Source of the DNA: Gemmatimonas sp.
GTDB taxonomy: Bacteria; Gemmatimonadota; Gemmatimonadetes; Gemmatimonadales; Gemmatimonadaceae
Reading direction: 5' to 3'
DNA: 64,000 nt
Assembly: GCA_013822425.1 (NCBI GenBank)
Contig: PNKL01000007.1
Location: 32,971 to 96,970, forward strand
The notes under the pieces: generated by a model
Database searches by the model: none
Seen by the model: the letters and a program-made list of their open reading frames with translations, nothing else
Told to the model about the DNA's origin: nothing
Shown: in pieces, positions 37,520 to 48,347 of the stretch
How the letters are laid out: each line of letters opens with the position of its first letter
Position numbering within the stretch: position 1 is the first letter of the stretch
Translations under genes and position numbers: made by a program

Positions 37520-38038
37520 CTACTCGGCCCCTTCCTTGCCTTCGCCCCCCTCGGAGAGTCCGCCCTGCAGGAGGAAGTTCTCCACGAAGAACAGCCCGCT
37601 CTCGCCGGCGCGCTTCACCATGCGGAGCAGCGTGTCCATGGACGACATCTCCTCGCGCTGCTCGTTCACGAACCACTCGAGCGCGTTCTTGTTGCCGTGG
37701 TCCTTGTCCGCGATCGCCTGGTCCATGAGCGCGTTGATCTGCGCCGTGACGCGTATCTCCGAGTCGAGCGCCAGCTTCACTGCCTCCGCCGCATTCCTGA
37801 ACTCCGATTTCGGCGCCGGGACGGCCGGGATCTTCACCGCCGCGCCGGCCTCGAGCAGCATCTTGACGAAGCGCATGGCGTGATCGCGCTCCTCGAGCGA
37901 CTGCTTGTAGAAATGCTGGGCGAGGGCGGGCAGCCCTTCCTCGTCGAAATAGGTGGCGATCGCGATGTACTGGTGCGACGCGCCCAGTTCGTTGCCGACC
38001 TGCGCGTTGACGCCGGCGGCGAGTTTGTTGCTCATCAT
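37520..38038 (-). CDS. Non-haem ferritin
   Basis: 172 aa four-helix iron store. The ferroxidase residues appear in QVGNELGASHQYIAIATYF, SLEERDHAMRF (the E-x-x-H pair) and NEQREEMSSM. The tail is Gly/Glu-rich. The ATG at 38038 has AGGA 8 bases upstream and a second ATG follows at once. It resembles bacterial FtnA rather than bacterioferritin, since no haem-ligand Met in the expected place is evident. Confidence 0.9.
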   Translation of the reverse strand: MMSNKLAAGVNAQVGNELGASHQYIAIATYFDEEGLPALAQHFYKQSLEERDHAMRFVKMLLEAGAAVKIPAVPAPKSEFRNAAEAVKLALDSEIRVTAQINALMDQAIADKDHGNKNALEWFVNEQREEMSSMDTLLRMVKRAGESGLFFVENFLLQGGLSEGGEGKEGAE

Positions 38039-38060
38039 GGTGCGGTCCTCTCCTGCAGGG

Positions 38061-38852
38061 TTAGCCCTTCGCCTCTTCGGCGACAACGTTGAGTGCGACT
38101 TCGACGAGGCGCTCGAGTTCCTCGTCCGACGCCTTCGGGAGCAGCGTCTCGGCCCACATGTGGTCCTGCGTGCCGGCGTAGCGGTCGAGCAGGCGGCGCA
38201 AGAACGCCACCAGCGCGATCCGCTCGAGATCGGACCGGCGCGAGTCGCGCTGCTTGTCCTCGGTGGACCGGAGCAGCGCCTCGAACCGGTGCGCGTTGCG
38301 CAGCGCCTTCGCGGTGAGTTCAGCGACGACCTGCGTGAATCGCACGTCGGCGTCCGAGAACGGCATCGCGTCGCGCTCCGTCCGCAGGAAGATCGCCCCG
38401 ATCACGTCCTGCCGCCACTTGATCGGAACGACGATGATGGACCGGACGTTCCGCATCTCCAGCGCCGAGCGGACGCTGCGATAGGCCGGGTCGTTCACCG
38501 CGTCGGGAATGAAGACCGTCTCGCCGCTGTCGAACGCGCGCTTGAGTTCGGGGTATCGGTCCAGGTCCACGACCAGGTTGCGGATGGACGCGTCCTCGTA
38601 GCTTGCCACAAGCCGCACCCCCTCGCGCTCGCCGGCAAGGAAGATCGAGCAGCGGTCGAGGCCGAAGGTCTGTCCCAGCTTGCCGGCAATCGCCTGCAGG
38701 ATGTCGACGAAGTGCAGCGAGTTGGAGACGTCCTGCAGGATGTCGACGATCGCCAGCAGGTGCTCCTTCTCGCGCGTCAGCTCGCGGACGCGGGCCTGGA
38801 GTCTGACGATCTCCTCGCCGGCATCGACCGGATTCGCCGTGGGGTTGGTCAA
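38061..38852 (-). CDS. GAF-domain sensor protein
   Basis: 263 aa from a TTG at 38852, preceded by GGGAGGGAGGA. A short coiled coil (IVRLQARVRELTREKEHLLA) leads into a GAF domain (residues ~50-200: DRCSIFLAG, VRSIIVVPIKWRQDVIGAIFL), followed by a helical C-terminal region (LERIALVAFLRRLLDRYAG). No kinase, cyclase or HTH output is fused, so it probably works with a partner. The frame is open to 38981; the longer form is less likely. Confidence 0.75.
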   Translation of the reverse strand: MTNPTANPVDAGEEIVRLQARVRELTREKEHLLAIVDILQDVSNSLHFVDILQAIAGKLGQTFGLDRCSIFLAGEREGVRLVASYEDASIRNLVVDLDRYPELKRAFDSGETVFIPDAVNDPAYRSVRSALEMRNVRSIIVVPIKWRQDVIGAIFLRTERDAMPFSDADVRFTQVVAELTAKALRNAHRFEALLRSTEDKQRDSRRSDLERIALVAFLRRLLDRYAGTQDHMWAETLLPKASDEELERLVEVALNVVAEEAKG

Positions 38853-38980
38853 TCCTCCCTCCCGTCGTTTGGGCGCTGGCCCGTGACATTTCCCGCGCTG
38901 CGTCGTAGTGCGTGTGACCGGGGGCGTGCGCCCGTTTCCGGCCCACGTGGGAACGTACGGGGCGCGTCGGTACACGGTCA

Positions 38981-40309
38981 ATGCATCTCATCGATCTCAT
39001 CACCCGCAAGCGTGACGGCGGCCGGCTGACCCCGGCCGAGCTGCGCACCTTCGCCGCGGAATATGCCGCCGGCCGATACCCGGACTATCAGGTGTCGGCC
39101 CTCCTGATGGCCATCTTCTTCCGCGGCCTGGACGACGAGGAGGGCTTTGCCCTCATGGAGGCGATGCTCGCGAGCGGCGGGCGCCTCGATTTCACCGGGC
39201 TCGGCAGGCCGGTGGTCGACAAGCACTCCACCGGCGGCGTCGGCGACAAAGTCTCGATTCCACTCGCTCCCCTCATCGCCGCGTGCGGTGTCGCCGTGCC
39301 GATGATGAGCGGCCGCGGCCTTGGCCACACCGGCGGCACGCTCGACAAGCTGGAAGCCATCCCCGGGTTCAACACGCGCCTCTCCCTCGTCGAGGCCAAG
39401 GCGCAGGTGGAGCGGATCGGCTGCGCCCTCATCGGCCAGACCGGGGAAATCGCGCCGGCGGACAAGAAGCTGTACGCGCTGCGCGACGCGACGGCCACGG
39501 TAGAGGCCATTCCGCTGATCGCCGCCTCCATCATGAGCAAGAAACTGGCGGAAGGGCTCACCGGACTCGTCCTCGACGTGAAGACGGGGTCCGGCGCGTT
39601 CATGCCGGAAATGGGCCGGGCGATCACGCTCGCGCGCACGATGGTCGGCATCGGCGAGCGGTGCGGCTGTCCGACCGTGGCCCTTCTGACCTCAATGGAG
39701 CACCCGCTGGGCGTTGCGTGCGGCAACGCGCTGGAGATCGAGGAAAGCATCGAGGTGCTCCGCGGCGGCGGTCCGATCGACACCCGGGACCTGACGCTCG
39801 CGCTCGGCGCCGAGATGCTGGTGCTCGCGAAGCTCGTCCCGGACCGTGGGGAGGCCCGGGTCGTGCTTGAGGCCCGGCTGGCCAACGGCTCTGCCTTGGC
39901 GAAGTTTCGCGAGATCGTCGAAGCCCAGGGTGGCGACCCTCGCGTCGTGGACGAACCGGCCGCGGTGTTGCCGCGCGCGGCGGAACAGGCCGTGGTAACC
40001 GCCCACCGGACGGGCTTCGTGCAGCAGGTCGCCCCGCGCGTCATCGGCCGCGGAATTATCGCGCTGGGCGGCGGTCGGCGCACCATGGAAGACGCTGTTG
40101 ATCCGTCGGTGGGCTTTCACATCCTGGTGCGGCCCGGCCAGCACGCCATGCGCGGTCAGCCGCTCGCCGCGATCTTCGCGCGCGATGACGCCGGCATCGA
40201 GGCCGGCAAGGCGTGCATCGCCGAGGCGATCGTCATGGGCGAAAGCGAGTTCACGCCGGCGGCACTCATCTCGCACCGGGTGACAGGGGCGGGAGTCGAA
40301 GAGCTGTAG
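38981..40309 (+). CDS. Pyrimidine-nucleoside (thymidine) phosphorylase
   Basis: 442 aa. Phosphorolysis of thymidine/uridine/deoxyuridine to base and (deoxy)ribose-1-phosphate. Family motifs: KHSTGGVGDKVS (phosphate binding), MMSGRGLGHTGGTLDKLE and KTGSGAFMP. Homodimeric glycosyltransferase family 3. Either DeoA or the broader-specificity Pdp; the sequence alone does not decide. Divergent from the GAF gene, with 128 bases between likely starts. Confidence 0.95.
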   Translation: MHLIDLITRKRDGGRLTPAELRTFAAEYAAGRYPDYQVSALLMAIFFRGLDDEEGFALMEAMLASGGRLDFTGLGRPVVDKHSTGGVGDKVSIPLAPLIAACGVAVPMMSGRGLGHTGGTLDKLEAIPGFNTRLSLVEAKAQVERIGCALIGQTGEIAPADKKLYALRDATATVEAIPLIAASIMSKKLAEGLTGLVLDVKTGSGAFMPEMGRAITLARTMVGIGERCGCPTVALLTSMEHPLGVACGNALEIEESIEVLRGGGPIDTRDLTLALGAEMLVLAKLVPDRGEARVVLEARLANGSALAKFREIVEAQGGDPRVVDEPAAVLPRAAEQAVVTAHRTGFVQQVAPRVIGRGIIALGGGRRTMEDAVDPSVGFHILVRPGQHAMRGQPLAAIFARDDAGIEAGKACIAEAIVMGESEFTPAALISHRVTGAGVEEL

Positions 40310-40313
40310 CTGA

Positions 40314-40445
40314 TTGAGGATTTGGACCTAGGATTGCGATTGCCGGATGTCGATTCGAGATTCCGACCTACGATAGAACAATCGCTAGTCGTCATCCGTA
40401 AGTCGTGATCATGCAATCGTAATCCTGGGTCCACATCCTCGATCA
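40314..40445. repeat. 13-bp-word inverted repeat (family D), second copy
   Basis: GAGGATTTGGACCTAGGATT and the following bases face, with few mismatches, a complement ending at CACATCCTC (about 24 of 27 pair). The middle holds shorter words (GATTCGAGATTCC). It fills the gap between the pyrimidine phosphorylase and the serine hydrolase and ends just before the latter's ATG, again with no Shine-Dalgarno in the remaining gap. Confidence 0.7.
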
Positions 40446-40449
40446 AGCC

Positions 40450-41814
40450 ATGAAAACCTTCCGCGTTCTCTGTGGCGTCGCTGCCTTCGCCCCGACGCTG
40501 CCCGCGCAGGTTCCCTCCGACTCCGCCATCCATGCCATCATCTCGGCACGCGTGGACGCGGGCCGATTTGCCGGCGTCGCGGTCGGCGTGGTGGGCAGGG
40601 ACGGTGCGTGCCGCACGGTGGCCTACGGCCCCAACGCCGGCGTGCAGCCCTTTGACGCCGGCACGGTCTTCGAGATCGGGTCCATCACGAAGACCTTCAC
40701 CACGGCCCTCCTCGCCGACATGGTCAAGCGCGGCGACGTGTCGCTCGGTGATCCCGTAGCGAAGCTGCTGCCGCCGGGCACGGTGGTGTCGTCACGCGAC
40801 GGCCGAGAGATCACGCTGCTCGACCTGGCAACGCAGAGCTCCGGCCTGCCGAGTATTCCCACGAGCTTCACCCCCAAGGACCGGGCCAATCCGTGGGCCG
40901 ACTACTCATCGCAGCAGCTCTACGACTTCCTCAAGTCGTACCAGCTGACTCGCGGCATTGGTGAGAAGTACGAGTACTCGAATGTCGGCATGGGCCTGCT
41001 CGGGTTCGCCCTCGCCCTGCGAGCGGGCATGAGCTACGAAGACCTGGTGGCCGCCCGCGTGCTGAAGCCGCTGAGGATGGCCGACACGCGCATCACCCTG
41101 AGCGCGGCGCTCCAGCGTCGCCTCGCGCCAGGGCACGCGCCGGACGGCACCGTCGTGAAGAACTGGGACTTCACGACGCTCGCCGGCGCCGGCGCGCTCC
41201 GCTCCACGGTCAACGACATGCTCACCTACATCCGGGCGAACGCCGACTCGACGTCGAAGCCGCTGGGCCCCACGCTGGCGATGACGCACGGGGAACGGCA
41301 CGCGGCCGGCTCGCCCGTCGTGACCATCGGACTTGGGTGGCATCGCCTGCGGACACCGGCGGGAAACTGGATTGTGTGGCACAATGGCGGGACCGGCGGC
41401 TACCGCTCGTTCACGGGATACAGCGAGAAGACGGGGGAGGGGCTCGTCGTGCTCGCCAACACGGCCAACAGCGTGGACGACATCGGCTTCCACCTCCTCG
41501 ACCCGTCATTTCCGCTGCAGCCCGTGCCGACAAAGCGCACGGAGGTGCTGCTTCCCGAGGCCACGCTCGAGCGGTACGTCGGGACGTTCGAGCTCGCGCC
41601 GACCTTCGCCATCGCCATCACGCGCGAGAGCGCCCAGCTCTTCCTGCAGGCGACGGGCCAGCCCCGCTTCCCGCTCTTCGCCGAGAAAGAGGACGAATTC
41701 TTCCTCAAGGTGGTGGACGCGCAGGTCACGTTCACGAAGGACAGCGCCGGCGTCGTGACCGGACTGGTACTGCACCAGAACGGCGCGCACCAGCCGGCGA
41801 AGAAGAAGCGATAG
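40450..41814 (+). CDS. Beta-lactamase-fold serine hydrolase, secreted
   Basis: 454 aa with a signal peptide (MKTFRVLCGVAAFAPTLPAQ). Class C beta-lactamase/PBP4-type fold: the nucleophile motif is S-x-x-K (GSITKTFT), then the Tyr motif YSN (KYEYSNVG), and HNGG stands for the KTG triad. The last ~100 residues resemble a DUF3471-type C-terminal domain. Likely an esterase, D-amino-peptidase or cell-wall enzyme; resistance activity is not implied. It neighbours murein-peptide genes (broken NlpC/P60 and dipeptide epimerase). Confidence 0.88.
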   Translation: MKTFRVLCGVAAFAPTLPAQVPSDSAIHAIISARVDAGRFAGVAVGVVGRDGACRTVAYGPNAGVQPFDAGTVFEIGSITKTFTTALLADMVKRGDVSLGDPVAKLLPPGTVVSSRDGREITLLDLATQSSGLPSIPTSFTPKDRANPWADYSSQQLYDFLKSYQLTRGIGEKYEYSNVGMGLLGFALALRAGMSYEDLVAARVLKPLRMADTRITLSAALQRRLAPGHAPDGTVVKNWDFTTLAGAGALRSTVNDMLTYIRANADSTSKPLGPTLAMTHGERHAAGSPVVTIGLGWHRLRTPAGNWIVWHNGGTGGYRSFTGYSEKTGEGLVVLANTANSVDDIGFHLLDPSFPLQPVPTKRTEVLLPEATLERYVGTFELAPTFAIAITRESAQLFLQATGQPRFPLFAEKEDEFFLKVVDAQVTFTKDSAGVVTGLVLHQNGAHQPAKKKR

Positions 41815-41846
41815 CGCGTCATCATCGTCAAGGTGAGCGTGGGCAG

Positions 41847-42520
41847 GTGAGCGTGGGCAACGTGCGCTCCACCCCCGCGCACTCCGCCGAGCTGGCCACG
41901 CAGGTCATGATGGGCATGGTCCTGCGCGTACTCAAGCAGCAGGGCGGCTGGTACTACATCCAGGGACCCGACCAGTACCTCGGCTGGCTCGAGGGTGCGG
42001 CGATGCACCTCACGCGGCAGGCGGGCGCCGAGGCGTGGCAGAGCGCCCCCAAGGTCATCATGACCGAGTACTTCGGCGTCGTGCGCGAGCGGCCGAACGG
42101 TGCATCGCTGCCGGTGAGCGACGCCGTGCCAGGCGTGCTCTTCAAGTCGAGCGGTGGACGCGGCAAGTGGCTGGCGGTCGAGACGCCGGACGGACGTCAG
42201 GGCTACATCGAGCGCAGCCTCGTGGCCGACTACGAGGAATGGAAGGTGACGCGGAAGCTGACTGAACGGCATGGAGCTGAACCGCGATGCCAACCAGCAG
42301 GCGCAGATGGGTGTGGAGGTGTCCGCCGATTCCGGCATGCGATGGCTTTCGAAGGGCGACCTGCTCTTCTTCGGCCAGAAGGCGACGGCGGAGCGCGCCG
42401 AGCGCATCACGCACGTGGCGATCTACCTGCAGGACCGGCAGTTCATCCACACGCCCGGCGGGTCCGGCGTGCGCATTGACAGCTTCGATCCCGCGACGCC
42501 GCGTGCGGAGGGCTCACACC
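41847..42520 (+). pseudogene. Broken NlpC/P60 (YkfC-like) peptidase gene
   Basis: A first frame from a GTG at 41847 encodes two SH3b-like domains (VRSTPAHSAELATQV, GWYYIQGPDQYLGWL, KWLAVETPDGRQGYIE) up to about 42265. The sequence then continues in another frame with the end of the NlpC/P60 domain (MELNRDANQQAQMG, LSKGDLLFFGQKATAER, THVAIYLQDRQFIHTPGG). The segment expected between them, holding the catalytic Cys (GGTSxxGLDCSGF), is missing, and the C-terminus stops at DSFDPATPR, where the convergent epimerase gene begins. No signal peptide remains. A dead or dying murein peptidase. Confidence 0.8.
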
Positions 42521-43659
42521 TTCAGCTTCTGCACGCCGATCCCCGGCCGGTCGCTCAGCGTGACCTTGCCGTTCACCACGCGCGTGCCGTCGAAGACGTC
42601 GTTGCTGATCAGGAGCGCACCGTCGAGGTCGGCCCAGTCCACCATCGGTGACAGGTGGGATGCGGCCGAGATCGCGCAGGACGTCTCGGTCATGCACCCG
42701 AGCATGACCTTCATGCCGAGCGACCGCGCGAGCACGATCATCCTGTGCGCTTCGCGCATCCCCGTGCACTTCATCAGCTTGACGTTGATGCCGTGGTACA
42801 CGCCCTTCGCCTTCGGGATGTCGGCGAGCCGCTGCACGCCCTCGTCGCCGATGATCGGCAACGGGCTGCGCTCCGTCAGCCAGGCCAGGTCGTCCACCTG
42901 TTCCTTGGGCAGCGGCTGCTCCACCATCACCACGCCCTTTTCCTTCAGCCAGTGCAGCATGTCGAGCGCCACCGCCCGGTCCTTCCACCCCTGGTTCACG
43001 TCGGCGGTGATTGGCGTGTTCGTCACCGAGCGGATGGTTTCGATGATCATCTGGTCGGTGTCGCGGCCGAGCTTGACCTTCAGGACCTTGTACTCCGCCG
43101 CTTCCCTGGTCTTCTGTCGCACCACGTCCTGCGTGTCGATGCCGATGGTGAACGACGTGTGCGGCGTCTTGCGCGCATCGAAGCCCCAGATGTTGTACCA
43201 CGGCTGGCGCATCAGCCGCCCCAGGAGGTCGTGCAGCGCGATGTCCACGGCCGCCTTGGCCGCAGTATTCCCCGTCGAGATCGCGTCGATGTCGCGGAGG
43301 ATTGTCTCGAGCTCGAACGGATTCTCGTACTTCGAAAGGTCCACGCGCGAGAGAAAGTCCAGGACCGACGCGTGCGACTCGCCGAGGTAGGGCGGCATCG
43401 ACGCCTCGCCGTACCCCGTGACGCCGTCGTACTCGATCTCCGTCAGCACCACCGGCGTCGTCGTGCGTGACGACGTGGCGATGGTGAAGACGTGTCGCAG
43501 CTCGAGCGTGTACGGACGGTAGCGGAGCGTCATGCGCGCCCTGCCGCCCCGCCGCAGCGGGGCGGCCGCCACGGTGGGCAGGGGAACGAGCGACCCCGCG
43601 ACCGCCGAGCCGGCAAGCACGGAGGAGCGCTTCAGGAAATCACGTCGATTGTGTGCCAC
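42514..43659 (-). CDS. Dipeptide epimerase (enolase superfamily), Tat-exported
   Basis: 381 aa. A twin-arginine signal (NRRDFLKRS, then hydrophobic) exports a muconate-lactonising-type barrel. The acid/base lysine lies in YKVLKVKLG, the metal ligands in TADVNQGW, VEQPLP and IIGDEG, and the second lysine in NVKLMKCTG. This is the pattern of L-Ala-D/L-Glu epimerases acting on murein peptides. It is convergent with, and touches, the broken YkfC-like gene, the usual partner in B. subtilis-type murein peptide recycling. GTG start. Confidence 0.88.
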   Translation of the reverse strand: MAHNRRDFLKRSSVLAGSAVAGSLVPLPTVAAAPLRRGGRARMTLRYRPYTLELRHVFTIATSSRTTTPVVLTEIEYDGVTGYGEASMPPYLGESHASVLDFLSRVDLSKYENPFELETILRDIDAISTGNTAAKAAVDIALHDLLGRLMRQPWYNIWGFDARKTPHTSFTIGIDTQDVVRQKTREAAEYKVLKVKLGRDTDQMIIETIRSVTNTPITADVNQGWKDRAVALDMLHWLKEKGVVMVEQPLPKEQVDDLAWLTERSPLPIIGDEGVQRLADIPKAKGVYHGINVKLMKCTGMREAHRMIVLARSLGMKVMLGCMTETSCAISAASHLSPMVDWADLDGALLISNDVFDGTRVVNGKVTLSDRPGIGVQKLKV

Positions 43660-43722
43660 GGATTGCCCCTGGATGTCGAGGACTGCTTCGCTGCCGTACC
43701 CGAGACGCGCGCTCCCCGCGCC

Positions 43723-44460
43723 TCAGCCAAAGATTGCCGCCTTGCCCAGCCTCCAGAGCGACGGCAGGGCGCCGAACGCCCACATCATGACGCCGGCCAC
43801 CACCACCTTGTCCCTGGGCAGCTTCGCCACCACCCCGATGCCGATGGCGAACAGCACGGTCACCCAGAGCGTGAAGACGTCAATGCGCCCCAACAGCCCC
43901 AGCAGTCCTGGCGACATTTCCGGGTCGAGGAAGCGGGCCACCCCCAGCGACAGCTGGAACTGGCCCGTGAGTGCGCCGGTGTCGATCAGCAGGCCCTGCG
44001 CCGAGATCGTCAGGGACTCAACGACGCGCGGGATGAACGAGTAGCTCGCGATCATCGTGGCGGCGGAGTACTTGAGCGACCCGCCGAGCATCTTCGCCGT
44101 CAGCCAGGCGCACAGTCCCGTCAGGAACATGAAGACCGGCGTGACGATGAAGGCCCCGAAGGTCATCACGTAGCCGCTGATCTTGCGCCCCAATGCGGCC
44201 TGCTCCTGCGTCATGCCCGGGTTCTGCTTCATCGCCTCGGCCATGCCGCGCGCCATCTCGGCTTCCATCAGATCCTGCATGGTACCGCTGTTCGCGATGG
44301 CCAAGCCGCCGATCAGCAGCGTCACGATGATCATGACGAGGGCGTAGCCCGATTTCTCGCGCCGGGCGAAGACCTCACGCGGCGAGAAGAGGATGTCGAC
44401 GAAGTCCTCGACGAGGGACACCTTCGCGGGTGCGGGGGATTCTGGTGCGATGTCGGTCAT
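43723..44460 (-). CDS. YIP1-family membrane protein
   Basis: 245 aa from the ATG at 44460 (GGAG 7 bases upstream). After a soluble N-terminus (VEDFVDILFSPREVFARREK) come about five transmembrane helices (ALVMIIVTLLIGGLAIA, FGAFIVTPVFMFLTGLCAWL, LWVTVLFAIGIGVVA). The FSPREVFAR opening and the layout match the YIP1 family, which in bacteria is uncharacterised. Confidence 0.8.
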   Translation of the reverse strand: MTDIAPESPAPAKVSLVEDFVDILFSPREVFARREKSGYALVMIIVTLLIGGLAIANSGTMQDLMEAEMARGMAEAMKQNPGMTQEQAALGRKISGYVMTFGAFIVTPVFMFLTGLCAWLTAKMLGGSLKYSAATMIASYSFIPRVVESLTISAQGLLIDTGALTGQFQLSLGVARFLDPEMSPGLLGLLGRIDVFTLWVTVLFAIGIGVVAKLPRDKVVVAGVMMWAFGALPSLWRLGKAAIFG

Positions 44461-44544
44461 GCCGATCTCCGTCCGGAGGGAAGGGGATATCCGCCGTGGA
44501 AGTTGCAGGCGGTCTGAGGGACCGCGCAACTCGTGATGCCCTGA

Positions 44545-44592
44545 CGGGCAGCGTAAGACGGAGTCCGGCAGAGGACGGCAGCGTACGGCAGT
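44545..44592. repeat. Short family B repeat remnant
   Basis: Words such as GTCCGGCAGA, GGACGGCAGC and GTACGGCAGT at 10-base spacing recall the left arm of the repeat at 14824-14970. One arm only; it lies in the 290-base gap upstream of the YIP1 gene. Confidence 0.5.
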
Positions 44593-44691
44593 GGGGCGGG
44601 CGGAGGCGCCGCTGGGACGAGGCGATGGGGTCGGCGCAGCCGCCCGGCCGCGAAATGGGCCCGAGCGAAAGCCGCGCCCGGACCCATCGTC

Positions 44692-44750
44692 CATCGTAAT
44701 CCGCGATCGTAATCCCGAATCGCAATCCTGAGTCCAAGTCCTGAATCGTC
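44692..44750. repeat. 13-bp-word repeat (family D), third copy
   Basis: Tandem words CGATCGTAATCC, CGAATCGCAATCC and TGAGTCCAAGTCC run up to the stop codon of gyrB (44751-44753). The words read the same as in 61484-61542. Single arm; it probably lies in the gyrB 3' untranslated region. Confidence 0.7.
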
Positions 44751-46766
<2,016 letters not shown>

Positions 46767-46771
46767 TCAAT

Positions 46772-46800
46772 ACTATAATAGAAATCGCCCCGAAACGCAA
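46772..46800 (-). promoter_or_regulatory. Probable sigma-70-type promoter of gyrB
   Basis: On the minus strand, TTGCGT (46795-46800) and TATAGT (46772-46777) are separated by 17 bases, in a locally AT-rich stretch about 75-100 bases before the gyrB start. This would allow gyrB expression independent of the recF genes upstream. Confidence 0.6.
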
Positions 46801-46838
46801 CCGGGACGGCTCTTTGCAAGTGATTGTACAACAATGAC

Positions 46839-47147
46839 TTAGCGGTACAGTTCCCAGCGGATCCTCTTCACAATCTCCGCGCCGGCGCTCTTGTTCACTT
46901 TCGCGACCAGTGAACGCTCCATCATGGAGAGTTCCTGCACCCACGCGTTGGTCTTGACGCTCACGGTGAGCGTGCCGTTCTCTGCGATGGCTCGTGCGTG
47001 CGTCACGGCGGCGATCTGCGGCCCAACGGCCCCCGCCCAGTGTCCGAGCACCTCGGCGCGCGCGAGGCGCGCGCCGAGCGCGCTCCCGGCCAGCATGTCG
47101 GCCAGCGCGTCGCCCACTTTTGCCGGGCCGCGACGTCGCGCGCTCAC
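46839..47147 (-). CDS. DUF721 (DciA-like) protein
   Basis: 102 aa of the DUF721 family: VGDALADMLAGSALGARL, VLGHWAGAVGPQIA, then NGTLTVSVKTNAWVQELSMM. The family includes DciA, the helicase operator used by bacteria lacking DnaC. Its GTG overlaps the recF stop as GTGA and gyrB follows: the typical recF-DUF721-gyrB order. Confidence 0.9.
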   Translation of the reverse strand: MSARRRGPAKVGDALADMLAGSALGARLARAEVLGHWAGAVGPQIAAVTHARAIAENGTLTVSVKTNAWVQELSMMERSLVAKVNKSAGAEIVKRIRWELYR

Positions 47148-48262
47148 GCTCCCTCCGATAGTGCGCCACCGGCGATGCGGTACCTTGCGAGCCGCGTGAA
47201 CCGCCCGGGGATCTCCTCGGGACGCGGCACGCAGAGCACCACCTGGCCAACCCCGGCTTCGAGCAGGAGGTCGAGCACGCGCGCCGCGCGGCGGTTGTCG
47301 AGCTCCGCGAACGGGTCATCCAGCAGCAGCACCGGCAGCGTGGCGCGGCAGGCGCGAAGCGTCGCCGCCTCGAGCAGGCGCAGTGCGATCGCCGCGGTGC
47401 GCTGCTGCCCGGCCGAGCCCACCACGCGGAGGTCGCGACCGTCCAGCGTCAGGGCAAGATCGTCGCGATGCGGCCCCGCATGCGTGCTGCCGCGCCGCAG
47501 GTCGTGTTCGCGCAGGCGCTCAAGCGCGGCGTGCAGCGCGCGGGCGCTCTCGCCGTCATCCGCCAGCGACGAGGCATACGCCATCGCTGCGCGCCCCGGT
47601 TCGCCGATGGCGTGCGAGAGTCGCGTGAACTCGGCCGCCTGCTCGCGCACCCACGCGCGGCGCTCGTCCACCAGCACCGCGCCGTGCTCGGCCAGGGCCG
47701 GCTCCCACGCGGCCACCGCGTCGTCGCCGCGCCGGTGGCGCGCCGCGTCGCGCAGCGCCGCATTGCGCCGTTCGAGCGCTGCGCGGTAGTGGCGCAGTGC
47801 GCGCAGGTACCTCGGCGAGGTAAGGGCCAGCGTAATGTCGAGAAAGCGCCGCCTCTCGGCGGGACCGTCGCTCACCAGCGTCACGTCGCGCGGCGCCAGC
47901 AGCACCGACGGCAGCGCGCCGAGCGCATCGGTGATGCGCGGCAACTCCACGCCGTCGCGCGTCACCTTCTTGCGGCCGGCACGGTCGGCGCCCGCGCCCA
48001 GCTGCACGGCGCCCTCGGGGCCGTGCACCGTCGCGTGCACGTGAAAGGCCGGGGCGTCAAAGCGCACGAGGTCGCGGTCGCGCGCGCCGCGCACGGAGCG
48101 CAGTTGCTCCATGTAGGCGAGCGCCTCGAGCAGGCTCGTCTTTCCCTGACCGTTCTCGCCGACGATCGCGATCCCCTCGGCCGGCAGGGCGACGTCAATG
48201 CGCGCGAGATTGCGGAAGTCGCGCACGGCAAACTCCGCGACGCGCGTGCGCGCACCCGGCAT
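47144..48262 (-). CDS. recF: DNA replication and repair protein RecF
   Basis: 372 aa from the ATG at 48262. ABC/SMC-like ATPase: Walker A GENGQGKTSLLEAL, the FRNLARID opening, signature AGQQRTAAIALRL and Walker B LPVLLLDDPFAELD. Loads RecA at gaps. The frame is open to 48382 and a GTG at 48346 lies directly after the stop of the upstream gene. That longer form would add an Ala/Pro-rich extension not usual for RecF. Confidence 0.93.
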   Translation of the reverse strand: MPGARTRVAEFAVRDFRNLARIDVALPAEGIAIVGENGQGKTSLLEALAYMEQLRSVRGARDRDLVRFDAPAFHVHATVHGPEGAVQLGAGADRAGRKKVTRDGVELPRITDALGALPSVLLAPRDVTLVSDGPAERRRFLDITLALTSPRYLRALRHYRAALERRNAALRDAARHRRGDDAVAAWEPALAEHGAVLVDERRAWVREQAAEFTRLSHAIGEPGRAAMAYASSLADDGESARALHAALERLREHDLRRGSTHAGPHRDDLALTLDGRDLRVVGSAGQQRTAAIALRLLEAATLRACRATLPVLLLDDPFAELDNRRAARVLDLLLEAGVGQVVLCVPRPEEIPGRFTRLARYRIAGGALSEGA

Positions 48263-48347
48263 CCGCTCCTGCGCGGCCGCCGTGACCGGTGTTCCGGCGG
48301 TCGCCGCCGCCGGCGTTCCCGCGACCGCCGCCGGACCTGCCTCCACC

